Assembly: GCA_031276685.1 (NCBI GenBank) | Contig: JAISMQ010000138.1 | Span: forward strand, 1-11,849 | Reading direction: 5' to 3' | Source: Treponema sp. | GTDB taxonomy: Bacteria > Spirochaetota > Spirochaetia > Treponematales > Breznakiellaceae | DNA length: 11,849 nucleotides | Shown: positions 6,818 to 11,849 of the stretch, one piece after another | How positions within the stretch are numbered: the stretch's first letter is position 1 | How the letters are laid out: every line of letters starts with the position of its first letter | Made by a program: the position numbers and the translations under genes | Notes under the pieces: model-generated | Databases searched by the model: none | The model's input: only the letters and a program-made list of their open reading frames with translations | What the model was told of the DNA's origin: nothing

Positions 6818-6825
6818 CGATCCTG

Positions 6826-7890
6826 TTAGTATGCGGCGGGCTTTCTTACCCCGGTTTTTATCTCCACAAGCTTGTTTTTAAGCTCCGATTCGATTTTGAT
6901 CAGTTCCTGCTCGGCGGATCTGCGGGCCGCCTTGCCCTTTTCCTGAATGGAGATCGTTTCCTCCAGCGTGGCGATCAGATCGGCGTTGACTTTTTTGAGC
7001 GTTTCAATTTCCACTATCCCCCGTTCCCCCATGCTGACAACCGAGGCGGTGGTTTCTTTAAGCATCTGCGAATTCTTAAGGAGAAGTTCGTTGGTCGTCT
7101 TGTCAACTTCCTGCTGCAGTTTAAGGGCCCCGGCCTGTTTGAAAATTCCCATGGCGATGATAATCTGGTTTTTCCACAGGGGAATCGTATTCAGGATGGA
7201 AGTCTGGATCTTGTCCACCAGGATACGGTCGTTGTTCTGTACCAGCCTGATCTGGGGCGCCATCTGCGTTGATATGGTTTTGCTGAGTTTGAGGTCGTGT
7301 ACCTTTTTTTCAAACCTGTTGGTCATCTGGACCATGTCGTTCATCTGCTGCGAAATCATCGGGTCGGAGGAAGCTTCGGCCCTGCGTTTTAGTTCGGGGA
7401 TAACCGTATCGTTCAGTTCTTTTACTTTTAGCTCTCCTGCGGCGATGTAGATCTCCAGTTCCCTGAAGTACTCCCTGTTGTGGTCAAACATAATATCAAA
7501 AAGGCCGATGTCCTTGAGCAGATCCATGCGGGTCTTTTCCAGATTGGCGCAGATCCGGTCGATTTGGACTTCGATTTTTTCGTAGCGGGAGATAAAATTC
7601 CTGAACGAGTTAAATATCTTCCCGACAAGGGGGATTCTGTTTATCAGGGCGGACGGCGACAGTTCGTCAACACGGGCGCCCCGTATAACGCCCAGCAGAT
7701 TGGTCATCATGGTTCCGGCATATCCGGCATCCTTGTTACGGACGTTTGCCAGTACGCCGTCGGAAAAATCGGCAATCTTGCTCTGAATACCCACCGCGTA
7801 CTGTTCGATCTGCTGCGCGTCGGTAACGTCGATTGTCTGCGCCAGTTCCTGTGCCTGTGGCGCTATATCTCTGTCCGATACCTGTTCCAC
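6826..7890 (-). CDS. TelA/KlaA family protein (toxic anion resistance family)
   Basis: A member of the family named after plasmid tellurite-resistance protein TelA/KlaA; the true biochemical role of the chromosomal members is unsettled. The 354 residues are soluble and almost wholly helical. Family-typical segments are VGIQSKIADFSDGVLANVRNKD (33-54), the VGKIFNSFRNFISRYEK block (89-105), and SILNTIPLWKNQI (231-243), which is the best conserved TelA stretch. The C-terminal third (about 255-345) is probably coiled coil. There is no signal peptide or membrane helix, so it should be cytoplasmic. GTG at 7890 is supported by GGAGGA at 7895-7900. The upstream gene ends at 7892, one base away, so translation is coupled. 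It is the last gene of the four-gene unit. Bacillus subtilis pairs its TelA homologue (YaaN) with XpaC, which agrees with the XpaC gene here. Confidence 0.9.
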   Translation of the reverse strand: MEQVSDRDIAPQAQELAQTIDVTDAQQIEQYAVGIQSKIADFSDGVLANVRNKDAGYAGTMMTNLLGVIRGARVDELSPSALINRIPLVGKIFNSFRNFISRYEKIEVQIDRICANLEKTRMDLLKDIGLFDIMFDHNREYFRELEIYIAAGELKVKELNDTVIPELKRRAEASSDPMISQQMNDMVQMTNRFEKKVHDLKLSKTISTQMAPQIRLVQNNDRILVDKIQTSILNTIPLWKNQIIIAMGIFKQAGALKLQQEVDKTTNELLLKNSQMLKETTASVVSMGERGIVEIETLKKVNADLIATLEETISIQEKGKAARRSAEQELIKIESELKNKLVEIKTGVRKPAAY

Positions 7891-7891
7891 G

Positions 7892-8965
7892 TTATCCTCC
7901 GTTAGAAATTGTATCCATAATTTTTTGCATGGTATCCGGGCCGGGAAGCTGGATCACTTTTTTAACCTGCCCCGGCACCCCGGTTACGTCGAACTGCCTG
8001 CCCGCCTGCTGCCCCGAAGCTACCCCGGTACGAAACCCGTGGGTTTCCCAGGCCAGGGCCTGGATATCTTCTTCGAGCAGCGCGTCTATTACCTGGTCGC
8101 CCCCGGCGGTCAGCGCGATAAAGGGGTGCGCGCTCCAGACTGTCGGCTCCGGGTACAGGACCACGATGTCGTCTTTGACATAGGCCCAGTCTGCGGGGTG
8201 TTCAACCGAAAATTCCAGTATCTGGCTTTCGTAGCCGACAATAACCGGCCTGGCGCCTATTCCGGTTTTGAGGAAGCTGTTAAAAAGATCCGCCGATGAG
8301 GACTCCAGGTAGCCCAGCTTGTCGAAAAACCGTTTTAGTTCCGGCCCGTTCGCAGCAATGCTTTCCCCGCTTGCCACTTCCCCGCCGTTCAGCATGTTGG
8401 CCACAAGGCCCGCGAACATATTGCCCGAATTGGATTTTAGGGGATCGGTGGAAAGGACGTACATGGTTCCGTACAATTCGCCAAGGCCGACGCTGCTCCA
8501 CGCGGTATCCGCCAGAATGGCGTCTATCAATTTGACAAGATCGATGTACGCGGTTTCATCTTCGGTGCGTACCCAGCCCTGTTTTTTGAAAGCCTCCGCC
8601 ACGTTTTTTCTGGTGTACAGCACGATGGGCGAATTAAACACGACCTCCGCCCGCTTGTAGGCGGAACCGTATTTCTGCCGGTAAAGTTCAAGGGCCGTGT
8701 AGCTTGAGGGGAACAGGTAGTCCATGCCTTCAAGGGGGGCGTTTACCATGTCGATGGAGCCCGCTTTTTTGTAATGAATGGATACCGAGTATTTTTTCTG
8801 CATAAGGCCGGTAAACCGTTCGTCATCGAAAAGCCCGGTTTTTTCGCCCCCCAGGTAGCCGTTTATGGCGATTTCACGGGTTTTTGCCCCCCGAAAATTT
8901 TGGTACGCCAGGGCTGCCAGAATAACCAGCGCCAGAATCACAAGCCCCGCGATTCGGCCTTTCAT
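7892..8965 (-). CDS. Membrane-anchored or secreted solute-binding-like protein, no partner permease
   Basis: This 357-residue protein looks like a type 2 periplasmic binding protein without an ABC transporter beside it. Residues 5-21 form a signal or anchor helix ending in AALA-YQ, which could be a signal peptidase I site; there is no lipobox cysteine. The mature part resembles the solute-binding half of the VWA gene upstream. Shared points are AGSIDMVN (68-75), FNSPIVLYTRK (110-120), a DPLKSNSG loop (174-181) and HGFRTG (309-314), found in the same order in both proteins. The SNSG loop is the likely ligand (anion?) site by analogy with such folds; this is inferred. ATG at 8965 overlaps the xpaC-like stop codon (ATGA) and has GGAGGA at 8969-8974. 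The next gene, telA-like, starts one base after its stop. The ligand is unknown. Confidence 0.78.
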   Translation of the reverse strand: MKGRIAGLVILALVILAALAYQNFRGAKTREIAINGYLGGEKTGLFDDERFTGLMQKKYSVSIHYKKAGSIDMVNAPLEGMDYLFPSSYTALELYRQKYGSAYKRAEVVFNSPIVLYTRKNVAEAFKKQGWVRTEDETAYIDLVKLIDAILADTAWSSVGLGELYGTMYVLSTDPLKSNSGNMFAGLVANMLNGGEVASGESIAANGPELKRFFDKLGYLESSSADLFNSFLKTGIGARPVIVGYESQILEFSVEHPADWAYVKDDIVVLYPEPTVWSAHPFIALTAGGDQVIDALLEEDIQALAWETHGFRTGVASGQQAGRQFDVTGVPGQVKKVIQLPGPDTMQKIMDTISNGG

Positions 8966-9573
8966 GAATCCTCCGTCCGCACGATGTTTTCAAGCAGCTT
9001 GATGTCCGCCTCGATATCTATTACCTCGCTGGAAATCAGCCGGGAAAACTGCAAAACCATCCCCCGTAAAACCGATTCCAGCGCGGAAAGCGTTTTTTGT
9101 TTCAGCGCCCGAAGCTTTTCCGTTTCTATTCCGGCGGACGCAAGATCGTGGTACCTGTTTAGTATTTCTACCGATTTGTCCAGGTAGTAGGTAAAAAACC
9201 GCCGGGCCATTACCGCTTTGGCGGGGTTCTTTTTGATGTATTCAACTATGCTGCCCCCTTCCCGGTACACGCGCAGGGCCTTTGTTTTTAGATCGGGATC
9301 GTTCGAAGTGTCGATGATCGTCTTTATCGAGGACAGGTCTTTTTCCCCTTCGTCCAGCAGCGTTATGATCTCTGCGCCGTTTTTCATGCGTCCGACATGT
9401 ACGCCGCCGATCCGTAAAACCGGGACAAGCAGGAAGCTTAAACCCACATAGCAGCCCAGGGACAGGAGCGCTGCGGCGGCAAGGGCCCAGCGCAGCAGGG
9501 CCAGCGACACGGCAAAGACGGCGATGGAAACCAGAAATGGGATAATAACGTACACCCAATTATCTTTTTTCAT
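8962..9573 (-). CDS. XpaC family membrane protein (5-bromo-4-chloroindolyl phosphate hydrolysis family)
   Basis: The 203 residues open with a hydrophobic region (about 6-53) that makes two membrane helices. A soluble helical domain follows with FFTYYLDKSVEILNRY at about 126-141, the stretch typical of the XpaC family, and a C-terminal IDIEADIKLLEN segment (about 185-196) also seen in it. The family name comes from a Bacillus phenotype with a chromogenic phosphate; no phosphatase motif is visible, and the true role is unknown. By charge the large domain should be cytoplasmic, where it could meet TelA. ATG at 9573 has AAGGGG at 9579-9584, five bases upstream, within the end of the VWA gene (12-base gap). 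Its TGA stop overlaps the next gene's ATG in an ATGA junction. The pairing of XpaC with TelA is known from Bacillus (xpaC-yaaN). Confidence 0.85.
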   Translation of the reverse strand: MKKDNWVYVIIPFLVSIAVFAVSLALLRWALAAAALLSLGCYVGLSFLLVPVLRIGGVHVGRMKNGAEIITLLDEGEKDLSSIKTIIDTSNDPDLKTKALRVYREGGSIVEYIKKNPAKAVMARRFFTYYLDKSVEILNRYHDLASAGIETEKLRALKQKTLSALESVLRGMVLQFSRLISSEVIDIEADIKLLENIVRTEDS

Positions 9574-9585
9574 GCGGGCCCCTTT

Positions 9586-11322
9586 TCAATTGTACCCCTT
9601 GGCGTTCTTAAAGGCCGCCGCCAGATCCGTTTTGCCGTCAAAGACCCGCGCCCTGGTCAGATCCGCCAGGGCGTCAAGCTGCGTCTTCCGGGCGTCCCCG
9701 AACATGATGGAAAACACGGGAATGTCCAGTTCTTCCAGGCCGGTATTCCTGTAGAGGGCGCTGAACTCCTCAAAATGGTCGCTCGATTCGCCGTCGGTCA
9801 TGAGGATGATAGAGCTTATGTAATCCTGGAGGCGGTAGCCCCGCGTAAGCTGGAAACACCGGATAATGGGCGCGTAGATGTTCGTCCCGCCCCCCGGCTG
9901 TACGGCGTCAACGGTCCGGTACACGCCCAGCAGTTTTTCCGGGTCGTTCCCGGAAACGCTGATAACCTGCCTGACGCCGCTGTCGAACAGCACAAAAACG
10001 TTTGTATCTTTTTCTCCGGCGGCCAGCAGGTTTTTCTTCGCCCGGTCCTGATCCAGCAGATTCAATATGGCTTCTTTAAGCTGCGTTTCCCCCGTGCCCG
10101 ACATGCTGCCGCTAAAATCAAGGCAGTAAAACGTAAGGGAAGGTTTCTTAAGCTTTTCCTGGTACAGTTCCAGCGCCTTTTCTATTGCCGCCGCGCCGGG
10201 CATCTTAATGACAGACAGGGTTTTGGCAAGATCGATCCCATCGTCCGCATTAAAAGCGCCGCTGTTTTCCGCGCTTATGGGGATAAATCCCGTGCGCCTT
10301 CCGGTTTTTTGAATTTCCGCCTGGGCGGGGGCGGACATCAAATACCCCTGCAGTTTTTTGAACAGCGCTTCTTTCTCTGAATCGCCGTTGTCGATATAGC
10401 CCAACGGCGAATCGGCCAGGGCTACCCCCTCTTTGGGGTAAACCGCGTACAGGGTCTCCCGGCCTTCCTCTTTCAAGCGCCGGTTCGCGGCGATGATCAG
10501 GGTTTCGTAGTTCACCATGGCGTCGTAATCCGACGACAGGAACAGATCTTTGAGCCAGTCGGAACTGCCGGACGAGCGGTTGATGCCCTTGAGCAGTTCG
10601 CTGACGGACACCTGCAGGGCCGGATCGTCCAGGTCGTCTGAACGTATCATTTCCGGGTTGCCCAGAAAGGCGTACAGAAAACTGATATAGGCGCAGGCCC
10701 CGGAATTGGACTGGGTGGCGCTGGTCATGCAGAAACTCAGTTTTTTTGCCTGGATAGCCGCAAGAATATCGGTAACGGAAACATCGCGGCCCGTAAATCC
10801 CAGGCTGCCGGCAACGCTTTTCTTTATGCCGAACACCACCGGAGTCTGATAGACGCTTGCCGCGTGCTTTACCTTGAACGAAGTGTCGCCCAGGGAAATC
10901 CACATGCTGTTCGCGGGCCAGACGGCGTCATAGTCCCCGCCTCCCCCTTTCAGCAGATCCATAATGTCCAGGGAACCCATGTAGCTTATGCTGATCGCCG
11001 CGCCGTTCTTCCCGCAAAAATCTTCCAGCAGGAATTCCAGGTCCCGGTTTTCGGATCCCGAGACGATCCGCAGCGGATCTTTTGAACGGTTTGCCGGCGC
11101 TGTGTCTGCCGCTATTGTAGTTGTAGTACCGTCCCGGGACACCGTAAGGTCCAGGGCCGTATTTCCGGCCTCGCCCTTTTCGTTGGTGCATCTTGCCAGG
11201 ATCTGGCCTGCCAGGACGAGGAACAGTAACGCGGCGCGCAAACAACCCGGTCCAAAACGCTTTTTCCCCACACCACGCCCCCTTGACGGAAAATCCGGCC
11301 CGGCTGCGCCGGAGTTCTTCAT
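9586..11322 (-). CDS. Secreted solute-binding domain fused to VWA domain
   Basis: A 578-residue extracytoplasmic protein with two domains. A solute-binding (type 2 periplasmic binding) domain covers about 83-350, with GSLDIMDLL (116-124), DAVWPANS (132-139), the loop QSNSGACAY (204-212) and GRRTGFIP (341-348). A von Willebrand factor A domain covers about 396-575. Its metal-ion-dependent adhesion site looks complete: D402, S404 and S406 in LDFSGSMSG, T480 in GGGT, and D510 in MTDGES. The hydrophobic segment 29-43 ends in ILARC (C45), a loose lipobox, so it may be a lipoprotein. ATG at 11322 has no ribosome-binding site. GTG at 11269-11271 (residue 18) has AAGGGGG six bases upstream and gives a more normal signal peptide, so it may be the true start. 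First gene of the four-gene unit; no ABC permease is nearby. The ligand and partner are unknown. Confidence 0.88.
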   Translation of the reverse strand: MKNSGAAGPDFPSRGRGVGKKRFGPGCLRAALLFLVLAGQILARCTNEKGEAGNTALDLTVSRDGTTTTIAADTAPANRSKDPLRIVSGSENRDLEFLLEDFCGKNGAAISISYMGSLDIMDLLKGGGGDYDAVWPANSMWISLGDTSFKVKHAASVYQTPVVFGIKKSVAGSLGFTGRDVSVTDILAAIQAKKLSFCMTSATQSNSGACAYISFLYAFLGNPEMIRSDDLDDPALQVSVSELLKGINRSSGSSDWLKDLFLSSDYDAMVNYETLIIAANRRLKEEGRETLYAVYPKEGVALADSPLGYIDNGDSEKEALFKKLQGYLMSAPAQAEIQKTGRRTGFIPISAENSGAFNADDGIDLAKTLSVIKMPGAAAIEKALELYQEKLKKPSLTFYCLDFSGSMSGTGETQLKEAILNLLDQDRAKKNLLAAGEKDTNVFVLFDSGVRQVISVSGNDPEKLLGVYRTVDAVQPGGGTNIYAPIIRCFQLTRGYRLQDYISSIILMTDGESSDHFEEFSALYRNTGLEELDIPVFSIMFGDARKTQLDALADLTRARVFDGKTDLAAAFKNAKGYN

Positions 11323-11397
11323 TGTTACGCGGGAATGTCAGAAATCAGTACGGGCTGCGTTAAGAATAGGCAAAATCGGCGGGTTTTCGGCGCAAGC

Positions 11398-11421
11398 AGC
11401 CGGAACACAGGTGTTCCGGCT
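11398..11421. terminator. Perfect inverted repeat after the acetolactate synthase gene, possible terminator
   Basis: AGCCGGAACAC (11398-11408) and GTGTTCCGGCT (11411-11421) form a perfect 11-base dyad with a two-base centre, which as RNA would fold as about ten pairs with a four-base loop. It starts nine bases past the minus-strand stop codon at 11430. No T-run directly follows on that strand, so it is not a classic intrinsic terminator. It could be a transcript-end stabiliser or an operator upstream of the VWA unit. The rest of the gap 11323-11429 shows no gene and no convincing promoter. Confidence 0.4.
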
Positions 11422-11429
11422 GTCACCTG

Positions 11430-11849
11430 TTACATGATCTGCTCGTCGATGGGTTTGCCCGAAGGGACCATGGGGAGGACGTTCTCGTCTTTATCGATGG
11501 CCACGTCGATAAGGGCCGTCCGGCCGGCGGCCAGATCTTCGGCGGCTTTGGTCAGGGCGGCGCTAAAGTCCCGGCGGTCTTCGGCGCGGTAGCCGGAAAC
11601 GCCGTAGGCGTCCGCCAGTTTCACAAAGTCCGGGAAGGGGCCCAGGTCCGTTTCGGAGTAGCGGCCCTGGTAAAAGAAGCTCTGCCACTGCCGCACCATC
11701 CCCAGCGTAGAATTGTTGAACACGATGATGAGGACCCCCAGCCCGTAGCCGCGGAGGGTTCCCATCTCGGCGCAGTTCATCCTGAAGCAGCCGTCCCCGG
11801 TGAACAGGACCACGGGGCGCCGGGGGTTCCCGACCTTGGCCCCCAGCGC
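11430..11849 (-). CDS. ilvB: Acetolactate synthase large subunit, C-terminal part, cut by right edge
   Basis: This enzyme joins two pyruvates (or pyruvate and 2-oxobutyrate) with thiamine diphosphate, the first common step of valine, leucine and isoleucine synthesis. The frame is open from the right edge, so only about 139 C-terminal residues of roughly 550-600 are seen and the start lies outside. The thiamine diphosphate/Mg-binding motif is present: GDG (after VVLFT) followed 24 residues later by NN in VIIVFNN-type sequence (here LIIVFNN). It is followed by TLGMVRQWQSFFY and the RYSETDLG..PDFVKLADAYGV region, both characteristic of acetolactate synthase rather than of related pyruvate oxidases. 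The C-terminus (VLPMVPSGKPIDEQIM) is also typical. An internal GTG at 11813 is not the start, because homologous sequence (AKVGNPRRPVV) continues upstream of it. ilvB, ilvG and ilvI cannot be separated from this piece. Confidence 0.93.
   Translation of the reverse strand, partial: ALGAKVGNPRRPVVLFTGDGCFRMNCAEMGTLRGYGLGVLIIVFNNSTLGMVRQWQSFFYQGRYSETDLGPFPDFVKLADAYGVSGYRAEDRRDFSAALTKAAEDLAAGRTALIDVAIDKDENVLPMVPSGKPIDEQIM

Noticed and set aside
11335..11592. Small plus-strand frame covering the ilvB end and the gap
   Set aside because: It is mostly antisense to acetolactate synthase, with no ribosome-binding site or recognisable product.

Overview
The window is GC-rich and densely coded, and reads as a bacterial chromosome. 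My best guess for the host is a spirochaete of the Treponema kind. The reasons are a TelA/XpaC/VWA-solute-binding-protein cluster, an HD-GYP protein of unusual type and a long in-gene poly-G tract. This guess rests on remembered family patterns, not on a search. No rRNA, tRNA, CRISPR array, insertion sequence or phage gene is visible.

Layout from left to right. (1) 1-790, minus: the N-terminal half of a sodium:solute symporter, cut by the left edge. (2) 891-2198, plus: a DEAD-box-type RNA helicase with DEGD in motif II. It is divergent from the symporter, and its 3' end overlaps the next gene tail to tail. (3) 4613-2158, minus: a two-gene unit, an HD-GYP signalling protein followed by a CNNM/CorC-type membrane transporter. 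They are joined by a TGATG stop/start overlap. The HD-GYP gene carries a run of ten G that could make the pair phase-variable. (4) 4776-6817, plus: an uncharacterised two-helix membrane protein, then alaA (alanine-synthesising aminotransferase), 11 nt apart. They are served by a recognisable promoter and a leader that can fold into a hairpin. (5) 11322-6826, minus: a tight four-gene unit. In order these are a secreted protein fusing a solute-binding domain to a VWA domain, an XpaC-family membrane protein, a second anchored solute-binding protein, and a TelA-family protein. (6) 11849-11430, minus: the C-terminal part of the acetolactate synthase large subunit, cut by the right edge. It is followed by a perfect inverted repeat.

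The four-gene unit (5) is the most interesting part. Two related solute-binding modules lie outside the membrane, one of them fused to a metal-dependent VWA adhesion/interaction domain. Two family partners (XpaC and TelA) lie at or inside the membrane, and no ABC permease or ATPase is present. This looks like an envelope sensing or stress module rather than a transporter. The genes overlap or nearly touch, so they are probably made together. Elsewhere the window holds ordinary metabolism (alanine and branched-chain amino acid synthesis), ion/solute transport, RNA remodelling and probable cyclic-dinucleotide signalling.

There is no gene-free stretch longer than about 165 bases. The three gaps over 50 bases (791-890, 4614-4775, 11323-11429) are described below.
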